64,000 bases of DNA from Eudromia elegans. Taxonomy: Eukaryota > Chordata > Aves > Tinamiformes > Tinamidae. The stretch spans positions 3,802,928 to 3,866,927 of the forward strand of contig PTEX01000011.1 of the NCBI GenBank assembly GCA_003342815.1. Reading direction: 5' to 3'. Numbering within the stretch: position 1 is the first letter of the stretch; each line of letters begins with the position of its first letter. The notes beneath the pieces were generated by a model that worked only from the letters and a program-made list of their open reading frames with translations, did no database searches and had not been told where the DNA came from. The translations under genes were made by a program, and so were the position numbers. Below, in pieces: positions 11,851-24,137 of this stretch.

Positions 11851-13029
11851 AATTTCTGTGTATTTCAGTTATCCTGGGGAGTGCTTAGAGCCTGGATGGT
11901 AGGCAGCCCTGTGAGAACACAGCGAGCACAGGAGGACAGACTGAGGGACCCGAGGCCGCCCTGCAAACGCAGAGGGACAGAGCTGCCAGCCGGGCCCTGG
12001 CAGAAGTTGTGTCATTTGAGGGCAAAGGTTGGGGCATTGGCCAACAGCAGGAGCGCTCGCAGGCCGGGGAGGCCGCACGTTCCTCATGCAGGCGACTCGG
12101 GGGAGCTCGTTTGGTGTACAAATATTTGCAAGTTGCTTACAGCAAGTCTGTGGCAAATGAACAGTGCATATAGTGCTACAACATACCTAACACTTAGGCC
12201 AAGAAAAAATTATTTAGGCTACGAAGTCAAACACCAAGCAGATAGGAAATGCTATAGTTAAGATTGCCTGTGCAACCCTGTGTCAAGTCCCAAGTGTGTC
12301 TGGATTGTTGCAGTCTTTGATTGCACCCTGTGTTCTGTATGTGCTATGGCTTCTCTTGGGCTAGGCAATATTTTCCAAGCCTGGAAAATGCAGCCTGCTG
12401 TTTGAGTGGACTTGCTGGCCTATCTCTATGCATGTCAGCACTGGGCAGCTGGTGTGGTACGGAGCGGGGTGTCCCTTTGTGGGGCAGGCGTTGTGGCCTG
12501 GGCTGCAGCCTCTGTCCAAAGGTCTCCCTGCCCGCATGTTACATGAAGCGGGGAGAGCTCTTCCCCTTGGCCTAACGCAGAGCAGTAACCAGGCCCCCTG
12601 GTACCTGGCACCCTCGCAGGCATGGAAGTGTTGGGAAAGTCATTTGCCAGCTGGAATCCTGGATAACATGAAAGAAAAACCCCAAAGAAAGCCTCAGCCT
12701 TTCCTTGCTTGGAGGAAGGAGAGGAGGAGGAGGACAGGAGGCAGAGGCAGGATGCCTGCATTCTGGTCGTGCTCTGACACGGTGTGTGATCTTACACAGC
12801 AGGTATAAGTCATATCGGGGCATGCTGTGATCTGTCACGGAAGGCAGTTGTGTTTGTCCAAGCTCCTTCAGTCAATACTGCAAGAGCACAGGCACAACAG
12901 GCTCTTGCTGTTGGGTCCTGTTTTGTCATGGGCAGGGTGACACCCAGCTTTACCAATGCTGCTGCAGTGCAGGGCAATGCTCAGCAATGTTGGCCTGCTG
13001 AGAATACATTTTGCTCCCTTGTGTAGCGC
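11851..13029. other. non-coding stretch
   Basis: Mixed sequence with GC-richer parts at 11900-12080 and 12460-12620. Overlapping frames on both strands carry no familiar protein. A faint MIR-like word order near 12755-12815 is too diverged to call. Confidence 0.45.
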
Positions 13030-13660
13030 CCGAACCCCCTTGTTCCTTGCCCTCCCTTTCACTTTGCAAGCCCCCCGCACAGCAGCCGTGGTTGCCCGAC
13101 TCCTTCCACAAGCGCAGGTGCGCCTCAGGCGTTCCCCTCGCCTCGTGCTGGCGCTGCGTCCCTGCCCCGCGCCGTGCGTGGCGAAGGAGAGGCCGGACAG
13201 TGCGCGCACAGAGATGAGAGCCCGCGCAGCAGCTGCGCTGCACTGGGCTCCGGGGCAGGTCGGCTTTACTTCCCGTGCTCCGAAGGCCTGGCAGCACCCG
13301 CACAGCATCCCAAACGCTTCCCCGAGGCACCAGACTCGCTGCCGCTCTGCAGAACAATGGGGTAATCAATGCAGGCACAGCGGGGCTGTCTAATTCCCCT
13401 GGAATTGGGACAAAATCCACCGAAAGGAGCAGGCCAAAACGCACATTCCCAGAGTGACTGTCTCCGTGGGCAGCGGCCTGAGCCTTCGGGAAGCAGCAGG
13501 CGCGCGGCGCTGCCCAGCACAGCGCGGCCTCGCACGGGGGAGCCGCTGCGGGAGCCGAGCCGCCGGTGTGGCCGCGCGGGCGCACGCGGGGACGCGGCTG
13601 CAGGAGACGCGGGAGGAAACCGCCCGCTCCGTGACGCTGAGAGAGCCGGGACACCTGTGT
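13030..13660. other. CpG-rich islet
   Basis: About 600 bases of GC-rich sequence, densest at 13480-13640. Open frames of up to 247 codons (12950-13693 minus) face others of up to 145 codons on the plus strand. Protein content is Ala/Arg/Pro/Gly-rich without a domain. Probably a compositional artefact; a CpG island for an unseen transcript remains possible. Confidence 0.55.
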
Positions 13661-14400
13661 TCGGTAACCGTATAAATGTGCAGAGCGTCCCACGCTTGAC
13701 CCGTGTGCAGCCGTGGCTCCGGGTGCCGATAATCTGGCATTATTCTGAGGATATCGAAATGCTGAAAAACATGTCGCAAATGTGAGACAACCAAAAGTGA
13801 ACGTGTTAAATCATTAAAGAGCATTTTGGGTTACATTTAGATTTGGAGCCTTTAAATTCTTAAATATTTACTGTAAAAAAGTTTTTACTTAGTAATAACA
13901 TTTCAAAATGAAATGAATCATTTACTTCCAAAAATGTTAGCACAGATGTTTAAAGGCTTGAGCTATGCCACAAAGCATGTAGAATGGTGTAAAGGCTTCC
14001 TGTAATGAAAACCAGTCCAGGTACTAGCTCGGTATCTGCAGGATCCCCATAACGATGGGTTACCTCTGTGCGCCCTCCCCTGCCTTTCTCTCTCCCCGCC
14101 TTTGCTGAGAAGCAACTCGTCAAGAAGTGTTTGTTACCTGTTTTACATTAGTTAACTCATCAGTTGGAAGTTAGTCAGAGATTAGGAAACACTATGAAGT
14201 TATCAAAAAACTGGCATGTTAGGATGAAATCAGTTAATCTTTAGCCTCACAAGATAGAAAGAGGAAATGTAGTTGCAACACTGAAGTGTGTTTTACAGTC
14301 ATTATCACTTAGAAAGCCCTTCAGATAATTCTATAATTAGTACGGGACGTGTAACGGGGAAGAATACCTGCCACGAGAGGAACCCGTGTTTGTTCACACG
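13661..14400. other. AT-rich non-coding stretch
   Basis: AT-rich and free of simple repeats and of recognisable exons. Possible conserved non-coding DNA, but no distinctive motif cluster stands out. Confidence 0.45.
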
Positions 14401-16080
14401 TGGGACTTAGCTGCTGCCTCAGTGCAACCCCAGCAGCAGAGCTCCTTGGAATGAGCCGGGATTAAGGGTAGCGCAGGGCGGCCACCCGCAGTGCCCCGGC
14501 TGCACGGCCCCTCTGCTCGCGGAGAGGCACCGAGGGCAGCGGGCGCTGGTGCCGGGAGCAGCTCCCTGCCCACCCCAGCCCTGACTCCCCCCTCAGCCTG
14601 GTCGCGGATGGAAACCCTGCCCATGTCATCACACGTGCTGCTGTTTATGTAGTACCTGTCATCACACACTTAAGTGGATCAGGATATGGATAGAGATTAA
14701 TTCCTGCTCTGTATTTTGTCTTGAAATATAAACTGTGTTTTTAACTACTAGTTCCTGAAGCGTGACACTTTGTAAAACCTAAATCTTGACAGTGGTTGCT
14801 GACGTGTCCTTCAGCATTGATTTGGTCCGTATTATTTATGCAAGAAACAGGGTGTTTCCGGCTGAGGAAGCTATAAAGTTTTCAAGTGACCAAAATCCAG
14901 GTTCTAATGTTAACTTGTCTGATAAAACACGACCAAGGAAAAGATGGGCTTGTGATTCTTTGAGCATCGTGGAAGAGCCACCTGGGGTGTCTCCTGTCAT
15001 TGGACACTTGCTTTTCAGAAATTGCCTGCTCACAGTTTTGGAGTGAAAGCTGCAGTTCAGTTAAAATGTCATGGAGCAATTTCTGTCTTTGTAGAATATA
15101 TAGTTTTTCTGGAAAAAAAAAGAAAGCTTTATAAAAGGATGGTTTTAAAAAAGTTTGATAAAAGAGTTTTGAAGTTGGCTTGAGTAATGGTCAAGAGTAC
15201 TCCTGGTAGCGTGGCCCTGCTAAGAGCTGTGAGTTGACCGCTGAACCGCCGTGATAGGAGGCAGAGTGTAGTAGCACCAGCGTGAGCAGTGCGGGATGCC
15301 CAGGGTGGGGCCTTCCTTCCACTCGTACAGCTCTAGGGGCCTGTGTTTCCAGACACAGACACCTGAATAAACCTTCCTAGTCTCTGGACCTCACAGAACT
15401 TGTCTAAGTGCTTGGATCAAATTCTGTTGTTGCCCTGTAGACCCAGATGTGGGATTCGGAGCTGCTGGTGCGATCACGGAGCCAGAGAGCCAGTGCTACC
15501 CTTCCGAGCCGTGTCTGGGAAGGGCCTCGATTCCCGTCTCCTGTAGGACCCAGTGCAGAGCAAATCATCGCCTCTGCTTCACAGCTTCTGCAGGCACCTG
15601 CACCATCTGCTCCTGCCCGCCTCCGAGGCACGCCTTCTTCCCGCTTTTCTTGCTAGAATCTTGTTCTAGCTCTCACCTTCTCACGATCAGAAACTTTTCA
15701 TCAGTTTTTAGCCCAGATAATATTAGTGGATATTTTGTACCTGGATATCTTTACTTATCCGTTAGTCCCAACAGTTCTTGTAGTATCTTTGCAGACTACT
15801 TATGGGGAGCAGTAATGTCTCTCCTCCGCTTTAATTTAGGTAGGAAAGTGAGCGAAGCTCCGCTCAGAAAATAGCAGACCCATCCAAGTCAGGCGGCTTG
15901 CTCGTGCTCGACGCCGAGCAGCAGCCTTGTAGAGCGCTGCCGGTTCTGCTGACTGCACCATCCCCGCGGCTCCGTTCACACCGGGCGTCCACGTGGGCTG
16001 AGGAGGGGGTGTTGCCTGCCTGTGAAACACTGCAGTGGAAGGAGGGGGCACTCCTGTATCGCCTGCCCCTTAGCGAGCAG
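14401..16080. other. non-coding stretch
   Basis: GC-richer at 14470-14600 and 15900-16000, otherwise mixed. A short A-rich run lies near 15113. No gene, RNA or named repeat is supported. Confidence 0.5.
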
Positions 16081-16620
16081 TGTTGATAGATTGAAGCGAG
16101 CCCCGTGCCACCCTGAGGCCGGAAGGCCCCACGCCGCCGCAGCGGGCAGAGCAGGCAGAGCAACGGTCCCGCAGAGCGGCCGCAGCGGGGCTCCCACCCA
16201 CACGCCTGCGAGGCCCCGTTCACACCTAACACGGAACAGACGTTACGGAGTCTGTGTAATTGCACGGCTGGGAAGGGGTTGCAAAGCGGGCAGGCATCAG
16301 GGGCAGTGACCACAGGACAGCGTTCTGTGAAATCTCGGCAGAGCAGGAGGAGCGTAGCCGTGCCGGCGCAGTGCACGTGAAGGTCTGGGAGAGGTTAACC
16401 CGCGTCTTGACTCGCCTGTACCTCTCCCGAGGGATGTGCCCCTACCAGAGCCGCCTTGCTGAGACCGGGCTCCCAGGCTGGCCGCGCACGGGGGGCGAAG
16501 CGCCCGCGCGGCGCGTGAGCGGCCCGGCCCCGCGGGGCACGAGCCTCGGGCAGGGCTCGCTGCTGCGCACAAACGCCTCCAGTGCTGCTCCTCTGGCCGC
16601 CATGGTGCTGCGCTTGAGTC
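16081..16620. other. CpG-rich islet
   Basis: Two CpG-dense pieces, about 16110-16220 and 16330-16610, with many frames open on both strands. The second holds dense GCGC and GGCC words. No exon or start site can be assigned. Confidence 0.5.
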
Positions 16621-16699
16621 CTGCATTTCTGTTTACGCTCAGGGTGCCACGTTTGGGAAACAGGCAAGTGGCTGTGGTGCTTACATCAGATCTGGGTTT

Positions 16700-17660
16700 G
16701 GCCAAGTATAGCTACTCTGCCAGAATGACAGTTTGTCACTATTAGCAGTTGCTGACAGTATCATTAGTAATCTAACGTTACTGGGTAAACAGGATTTTTG
16801 ATTACCTTTTTTTTCCCCCAAAGATTAGTATTTCAAGAATACAAATAGTTATTCAGCATTTGATATTCAGCCAGACCAGTTGAATTTTTGCTAAGAGAAA
16901 TAAATCCAGCTAGCACTAAGCAGGAATACTTTGTAAACTTAGCCAGATAACTCAAAACCTTGACCAGTCCCAAAGTGCGGATAATTTATGACTGGAAACC
17001 TCATGCTATCACCACTGTACCCAGGGAAGAAGTTCAAGGAATACAGCCTATTTCTTGCTAAAAGCTGTGTAAAATTACCCTCTCAGCTGGTGACGTTTGG
17101 GTGTTTGTTACCCATCCAGGTCATTCCATGAAGTCTTTGCTTGAACTTGTTGACAAAGTTGCTTCAATATCTTGCTATAATGCTGATTGGACAAAGTTGG
17201 AACTCATTCTAGGGAATGGTCCTTGTTCACTGCTACCAATTAACTATTTAAGGCTTCAGTGGAAGCTTTAGGATTTTACATTCCTAATGTATACGCTAAA
17301 CGTAAAGGTTTGAATCACCCAAATTAATCAGGAGGTGCCAGCAGATTGATTTCCTTTAGATTTGTCCTGGTGGGGGAGACTGGCAACTAATATGATTATG
17401 ATTGTTCCAAAAAGCAGTTGTGCATGGAGCATGCTGCCAGTTGCTATAAATCCTGGAAGGTTTCAAAAGATGGCTCCATTATTAGCAATGTTTTTGTGGA
17501 AAAATGAGAACCACAACATTGGCATTAGGAAAATCCTGGAAGTTGATAAAAGCAAGCTGTTGTTTGGAGGCAGAGGATCATTTTGGTTCTCACCTCCTGA
17601 AACTGAAAGAGGCCCGGTGTGGTTTTACCCAGAGGAAGCTCAAGCCCAGCCTTGTTTATT
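16700..17660. promoter_or_regulatory. AT-rich candidate conserved non-coding element
   Basis: Long repeat-free AT-rich block with forkhead-like GTAAACA near 16786, homeodomain-like AATTAATC near 17321 and ATTAGTAAT near 16764. The plus-strand frame 17362-17925 starts inside it but has no recognisable domain, and its second half is minisatellite. Regulatory role is inference. Confidence 0.2.
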
Positions 17661-17803
17661 AAGAGTGGGAGCTGCAGTGTTATCTCTGTTGAAGAATGCG
17701 GCTCCCCCCGGCATGATTCATGGCGGCCGCAGTTGGCCGAGCACCGCGGGCAACACGGGCGGCAGCACCTCTGCCAGCGCCCTGGGCAGCCCGAGCATGG
17801 AGC

Positions 17804-17963
17804 GCGCACAGAGCGGGTCCCGACGACCACGCATTGCAGCTGTGAGCGCAGAGTGGGTCCTGACGATCACACATTCCGGCTGTGAGCGCAGAGCAGGTCC
17901 CCACGGCCACGTGTTCCAGCTGTGAGCGCAGAGCGGGTCCCAACGACCACACATTCCAGCTGT
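17804..17963 (+). repeat. minisatellite, about four copies of a 40-base unit
   Basis: Copies at about 17804-17843, 17844-17883, 17884-17923 and 17924-17963. Each begins GAGCGCA, passes through GGGTCC and CGACCACACATTCC-like text, and ends CAGCTGT. The copies differ at several CpG sites. Because 40 is not a multiple of three, each frame cycles through different peptides, and the minus strand stays open in several frames at once (17680-18552 among them). Confidence 0.9.
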
Positions 17964-18724
17964 GAGCAGTGCCTGAGGAGCCCCTGCTCTGCCCACGGGC
18001 CCCGGGGCGCTCCGCGCAGGGCAGGGACCCTCCCCAGCCCCTCTCGTGCCTGCAGGAGCTGCAGGAGTGCTTTCCAGGGGGTTGTCGGAGCACTTGGTGA
18101 TAGCAACAAGTGAAAATGCGTTTGCGCTGGGATAACATGAACGACTCCCCGAGCGTGAAGGTGCTGCGATACAGCCCAGCCCTCGGAGCGAACCAGCCTG
18201 CAGACGGCCCTGCAGTCCGCTGCGTGTGCCCGTTGTGCCAGTGCTGCACACGCTGACAACGTGTGTTATCTGCTTTGGTGGGTATGGGAACGCAGGAAAA
18301 CAGAGCAACAAATGCATAGTAACCGGCCTGCTGGAACCACACCAAAACCTCTAAGATAGGAGAAGTTATTCTGTAGAATTCCCAGAGTCGCTGGGATGGC
18401 CTCGTGCTTGGGAGGTCCTGGAAGCACCTGCCTAAGTCACTTCTGGCTGTGCCAGTGCCATTAACTTGCCAGTCTCCACCACAGCTCCCGAGCAGAGCAA
18501 AATCCTGGCGCTGGTGAAGAGAATGGGAATCGCGCTGCACACAGAATCTCATCCCGGCGCTTCCAAGCGCGAGGAGATGAACGTTTGGCTCTTAACTCGC
18601 CCCTGGGATTCTTGAATTACTCGTTTAACTTCCAAAAGCTCTGACACCCGCTGATTTCAATAGGAGCTGCTGGAGCTCTGCAGAAAAAAAGGTTGTTCAT
18701 TTCTAATGCTAAATATGGCTGGTG
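17964..18724. other. non-coding stretch flanking the minisatellite
   Basis: GC-rich up to about 18260, then mixed. The 290-codon minus frame 17680-18552 runs through here and the minisatellite; it has no recognisable domain and I do not call it a gene. Confidence 0.5.
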
Positions 18725-18770
18725 GAATCTTAAAATTAGGCTCCTATTTTTGAAAATCTTGGCGCAAACC
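18725..18770. repeat. relic of an ancient amniote interspersed repeat
   Basis: The words AAATTAGGCTCCTA and TTTGAAAATCTTGG occur adjacent, as in a palindromic repeat frequent in turtles and crocodilians (a TTAGG-type hexamer followed by TTTGAAAATCTGG). Only this core is recognisable. Family name not asserted. Confidence 0.4.
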
Positions 18771-18889
18771 TTTATTAATACCATACTGCCATGTGTCCTG
18801 CATCTACTAGCAAACATGAGAGCGTTCAGACCCACATCTGCCGTATTCTCTATACATGGGAAACAAAAAATGGTCTTTTAATCAGATTT

Positions 18890-19300
18890 AGATTAAAAAG
18901 CTCTTTCTGAAATAATATTAGCCAGTTATGCATATTCTGTCGTTGCTCTTAGTTAAATACTCCCAAACAGTACAGGGCACAAGTGCTATACATGTGTATT
19001 GTTCCCAGAAAGCTCGGGTAATTGGTTAGTTTCAGCAATTTTCAATTTTAAAAGGAAGCAACCGATCCCAAGTTGTTACCTAAAGTAATTCTTACTGACA
19101 GCATTATAGGCTTGAAACATTTTCTGCTATGCCAATACCACAAACTAGCTGTGCAATTATGAATGTATTTGTCACTTCTGTATTTATGTTACTAACAGTA
19201 GAATTTAAAAAAGAAAGCATTGCTGAGGACAGGCTCTGCCTCTGTCCCGACAGATAATGATAAGTTAACAGACAGATATGATAAGCTGTGCTAGTCAACA
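18890..19300. promoter_or_regulatory. AT-rich block ending in a GATA-site cluster
   Basis: Repeat-free AT-rich sequence. At 19252-19285 there are AGATAA, TGATAAG, AGATAT and a second TGATAAG within 34 bases, with a GTTAAC word between. Clustered GATA sites are typical of GATA-factor enhancers; function here is inference. Confidence 0.3.
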
Positions 19301-22249
19301 TTCAGTCGGGTCTCCTTTGATCCAGTCTCATGAGAATGAACCGGCTCGGGAGGGCTGGCTCTGCTCGGAGTGTGGCCGGGGGCCTCCTGGAGCGGTGGCA
19401 GCGCTGGAGAGACGAGCGGGGCTGGCTCTGGAGGCGGCTGGAGCCAGCAGCCCCGCGGGCTTTCCTGACGCCCTGGGCTGGGCAGGGCACTCGCTGTGTG
19501 CTGGGTAAAAATGGCATGGGGCATTTGCAGAAGAATTAGTGCCGATGTCTCAGGTGGCTCGCAGTTTGGCTGTGCTTGGCTTATCTCTGGAGAAACAGCA
19601 AGAGTTGGGGTTGCACAGCACCTTCCGTCACGATGCTCCGTTTGAGCAGGCTCCTCCTTTGCTGGGCTGTGTCCTTGCAGTGCTGAAGCTTTTGGAGCTC
19701 GGCTTGGGCAGAGCCTTCCCTCTGTGCGGTGTGTGCTGGGAGCGAGATTCCTGCAGCCTCTTATGTGCGTGGGAGAAACATTTTACACTCATCAATGGCA
19801 CTGTGGCAAAAAGTCTCAACCCAAAATGACCAGTGTGAAGTTTAAAATGTGCCACAAGCAGTGGTATCTGGGTTAGTTGTGGTGAAATGGGAATTAGAAC
19901 CAGAAGCTTTCATATCTCCTTTTAGACACAGGAGTAGCAATCCCATGGACGGCGCAGAGCCCGTTCCTAGTGCAGGGCACCAGTGAGTGTGAGCAAGGCT
20001 GTGCAGACCTGCATCGCACCGGGGGAGGAAGGCGCTGCCTTTTGGGCTCTGCTTTCTTGAAAACAGGGCTTCTTAATACGAATACTGCCAAGTAACAGCA
20101 GAGCTTTTTGCTGTCCCCTGTATCCCCTTGGAGGCAAGGGACTGGAGAGGAGCGAAGGCGACCACACGAAAGCCTTGTTGCGTTGCCCCATCAGCTTGCT
20201 GCGATTTGTTGCTGGAGGCAGGGTCTGGCTCCTCATCTGCTTTCAATCACGGCTGAACCCTGTGGTGCCCTTGTATGTTTGGGCCATTTGAGGCTACCGT
20301 AACAAAAACAACACTGAATGCCGACGCGCAGAACGGGTGAGGGTGAGAGGGGGCTCTGGAGCTCCCCGGAGCAAGGCCCTGCTCCGGCAGCATCACCTGG
20401 AGCACGGCTCCTGTATTCCCGTTTGTCTCCTTGGTCTCCTGTCTTGTCCCCAGCTTTGCAGGGAACTCCCGATGGTGCTGTATAAATAATGCATATGCCT
20501 CAATGGCTTTTGAGTATTTCCTACATTTTATTGTTTTGGGGTAGTGCAGAAAGGAAGCATCTACAGCTCAACCTTTGTTTCATTGCAGGACGCTGAATTT
20601 CCCTGCTCCTTTGTAGCAAAACGCGTTTCGGAGAGCAGAGGCCCTTTGCTTTTGGAGATGGAGGCTCTTGGTGTTATGGGGCTGCCTCTGTGCCCTTTTG
20701 GCGCTCAGAATCACTTTGTCTCTAGGGCTGTTTTGCCCAGCTCCACAGCACAGGACCCGCAGTGTGGCCCAGCCCTGGCCCCGCGTGGCCTGCCAAGCTG
20801 TGCTGGCCAGGCCTACAGGTGACCAAGAAGAGAACCCGGTTTGAACGTGACACGCACTGGGCAGGCTTTTCCCTTGCGGCTCCCAGTGGTCACCAGTGGG
20901 CAGCTGCCGAACGCGAAGATACTTGGCAGGTTAGAAAGCTGAAAACCAGAGGCCGCACCTTTAATGTCAGTTTAGAAACACGATTAAAGCATCTGGTTAC
21001 CCCTGTCTGGGAAGCTAATCCACAGAGAGCTGAAAGTATCTGGCACAGAAACACATTTTGCCTCTGGCTTGATTTGGGGAGAAACAAAAGTGATATTTCC
21101 AGTTTTGCCTTGGTCCCTGGCGGCGCAGGCTGCGGCCGTGCCAGGCTGCGGGGCGCGCCAAGAACTGTGGCCGAGCTCAGCCCCTAGCTTCCCAAAGGAG
21201 GCCGCCCTGGACACGGGCTGAGCTGGGCCGTGAGCTCTGGCCGCATGGTCCCTGTCAAGAAACCTGGGAGGCGGGCGGGTATTTCTCACATGGGCTTTGA
21301 CAGGAAATTGAGCATCCACCTCCTGTCCGTTCACATGCACTTGATGAACAGACAGTGTTAATGAAGGGCCCGTTTTCAGGTACCCACCCCAGCATGGCTC
21401 CTGAGGGGAGCTGGTGCAGGGAGAGATGTGGGTGAGCGAGAGGAGCCCCGCATGTAAGACCAGAAGATGTTATGAAACGTGCCGCAGGGCCTCTGAGGGG
21501 TTTCCTCACCGCGCAACGCCGGGGCGGCTCGGCGCGGCCGCGGAATTGCCGCAGTGCATGGGCTGAAAGCCGCAGCCCCTCGCTGTTGCAACGCGTGCTC
21601 TCTGCTGTTGAGCCATGCCATGGTAGGAAGCTCTGTCACAGCCACCCAGTAACAGCAGCACATCCATGCCCTGGTCCTTCCTATTTTTGCATGTGGGGTG
21701 AAAAACGGCAGGGGACAGGATTCCGAAGCAGGGTTGCTATGAAATGCAGGAGAACGCGGGCCAGGGCGAGAGACAGCGTGCCTTGGCCTCCCTGCGGCGA
21801 AGCCGGGCGGTGGGCAGGGGCAAGGCTGGCCCCAGAGCGCAGGGGGGCTCCGAGGCGCTCCGTGACTGAGCGCACAGCCCGTCGGTATTCGAAGGCTCTC
21901 GCGCTTGTTTCTGTTATAGCCTATCTCAGCAGGCTTAGATGAGCACTGCGTGCGGCGCTTGCATTCGCAAGGCGCTCTGGGGCCGGGAGAGCACGCGTGT
22001 GTCACCGTGGTGCTCTATGGAGTGACGTGATCGCCGCGTGGGGCAGCGAGCAGGGTGGATTCCCCTGGCAGCTGCTGAGACCAGCACAGGCAGAGAGCGG
22101 TGTCAGGCCTTATCTCAAGGGGTTTGGTGCTCTGTTTTCCCAAGGCGCGTGTTTCCGAGGTGGTGAAGGAGGTGTCCAGTGGAGGCAGCCAGCGTTTTAC
22201 TTCTAGACCAACCCATTCTGCTTGCGTGCCTTTAACACGAGAAAGGTCC
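19301..22249. other. non-coding stretch with scattered GC-rich patches
   Basis: GC-rich patches at about 19340-19500, 20740-20820, 21120-21260, 21490-21600 and 21740-21880 open frames on both strands (for example 21376-22005 minus and 21472-21942 plus). No exon, RNA gene or named repeat is supported. Confidence 0.5.
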
Positions 22250-22870
22250 ACTCCAGCCCACCCATGTTTTCATTGCACTTAGTGCAAAAGCCTCATTAAA
22301 TGCTGAAGGCTTCTATCAGGAAAGAGGTAAATTAATGAGGATTCAAGTTTGTGTCCTAGCCTTGGACACAAACTCAATCTTGGGTCCCAAACCTGTGCAG
22401 CTTAAATGGAGACTAATGTCAGTAAATCTGCTGTAAAGACGCCGAAATAAATAATCTCATCTCCAGTGCTAAGGACTGAAGCATATTTGGGAACAATGCT
22501 GTTCTGGGCTTTCTACATATTTGGTGAATTCTGGGCTACCAGACTCTCAATCAGGGGTGGTTTTGGAGCAATTGATTTGCTTAAAGCACCATGACACTTA
22601 CTAATGCAACACAGAACTCTTCTAGGGCATGTGATGTTTTCCAGAGCTGTTGAGCTGCTAAAATTTCCCAATAAAATCAGAGAGGGACCTAGCATTAATT
22701 TCAAAACAAAAAAGAATATCTGTCATTCTTTTTTCTTCTCCACTGTATAGATGTTTATTAATACGGAGTTTAATTAATGCTCAGATTAATCACAAACAGC
22801 TTGTTTTTTCATTTACCCCTGTGTATTACAGTTTACATGTGAGGAATTGTACTTTTATTTTAAATAGGTC
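22250..22870. promoter_or_regulatory. AT-rich candidate conserved non-coding element
   Basis: Unique AT-rich sequence with three homeodomain-type words in 22756-22790 (TATTAAT, TTAATTAAT, ATTAAT) and a near-perfect hairpin at 22346-22374. No open frame of note. Enhancer identity is inference. Confidence 0.25.
22346..22374. other. 11-base perfect inverted repeat
   Basis: Left arm AGTTTGTGTCC (22346-22356) and right arm GGACACAAACT (22364-22374) are exact reverse complements around a 7-base spacer. Too short for a microRNA precursor by itself. It could be a protein-binding palindrome or chance. Confidence 0.7.
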
Positions 22871-23094
22871 TGCGTGGGGTCTTGGGCTGTTCCCCATGGA
22901 AGGGCTCCCTGGTTCAGGCTGTGTCTGAGGAGCATCTCCTACTGCACCTGCTCTCCGGGCCCCAGGAAGGTGTCTTTACACTGACAAAATTCTTTCCAAA
23001 AAGCTTTTTTCTTTTTTTCCTTCACTAGAAGCAAAACTCTCACAAGGACCACGTTGCAGGCAAGCACTCAGACATTCCTTATCTGGACACCACT
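22871..23094. other. non-coding stretch
   Basis: Mixed sequence with a pyrimidine tract near 23008-23020. Nothing further recognised. Confidence 0.5.
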
Positions 23095-23160
23095 AAAGCA
23101 AATTCTTAATTTTGAGCAAATGCCCAAGTCCCATTGACTTCCCATCTTGTAAGAGAACTG
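23095..23160. repeat. relic of an ancient palindromic repeat
   Basis: The text GCAAATGCCCAAGTCCC followed by ATTGACTTCCCAT matches the recurrent amniote-repeat core TCCCATTGACTTCAATGGGA, with the right half eroded. Assigned by word similarity only. Confidence 0.4.
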
Positions 23161-24137
23161 TTTTGGTAAGTAGAACATCAATGAAAGGGACCAGAAATAA
23201 ATGTGCAGCTGGCAAAACCAAGCCTTTTCCACTGCCAAAGGAGAGCAAAAATGTTCAGGAAGAGAGGAGTGCTGAAAAATAAACTGATTTTTTTGTTTCT
23301 AGCAAAATTCTTGAATGTTAATAATCTCAAAGTAATAATTAGTGTAGGAAGTATATGAAGTGTTAGTGTTTCCTTCGGAACATCTGCTCACAAGGTGCTC
23401 GCGCACGCGCCAGGTCCTGCGCGCTGCTCCGTGCCGGCAGCAGAACACTTGCTGCCCTCCGGTACCTCCCCTGACACAGGCTCGCGTTTTCTTGCCACTC
23501 AAGGAATTAATCCAGCTATTGCATGAAAAGGGAAACTGTCTATACAGGTTCTACACAACATGAATTTCCATGCCTACATTTTGTAACCTTCTAATTAATT
23601 TGTGTTCTTGAAGTAACAATATTAACATAATTTGTTACAGAGATGTAATCACATATGACACTTCAGACTTTTATATTTGAATAACTGTATAAGATTACTC
23701 ATTAGAGTAGGATCTCCAAATATAACAGCCTGGTTTTCCTTCCCAGACATCTGTCCTCCTGTCCTCAAGTGGCCTGTGCTGGTTGTTCAGCAGTGTGTTA
23801 GGTGTATGGAGTCCTCCAGCACAACCGTGCGAAGCCCAGCAGCGTTTCCGAGTGCAGAAACAGACTGCTGTGTGTGTGCAGCTGGCCGGGAGGGTGCCAG
23901 GAGCCGCACTGTTCCTCTTGTCAACTGCACACCGTGGTGGCTGCATGTGCCCCTGGGCACGGGCTGTGCGAGCAGCCTGGGCACGCTCCAAAGAGCTGCC
24001 CTGGGCGTGGGGGACGCCGGCGGCTCCTGCTTGAAGCCTCGCGGTGCACCGTCCAGGTGTGGCACCTTGGCTGTGCACCCCTGCCAAATAAACACCCCGC
24101 ACAAGCACCCGGGAGAAGAGAGCTGGTGGTCTAGACC
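23161..24137. other. non-coding stretch
   Basis: AT-rich at 23280-23360 and 23560-23720 (one TAATTAATT near 23592), GC-richer at 23880-24060. Frames such as 23695-24156 (minus) and 23677-24216 (plus) overlap each other and show no known domain. Confidence 0.5.

Noticed and set aside
12755-12815. Possible MIR relic
   Set aside because: Only a TGTGTGATCTTAC-like fragment fits the MIR core; too diverged to separate from chance.
12950-13693. 247-codon minus frame
   Set aside because: Lies within a CpG islet, mirrored by plus-strand frames, no domain.
17680-18552. 290-codon minus frame
   Set aside because: Its C-terminal part is the 40-base minisatellite, which stays open in several frames; the rest matches nothing.
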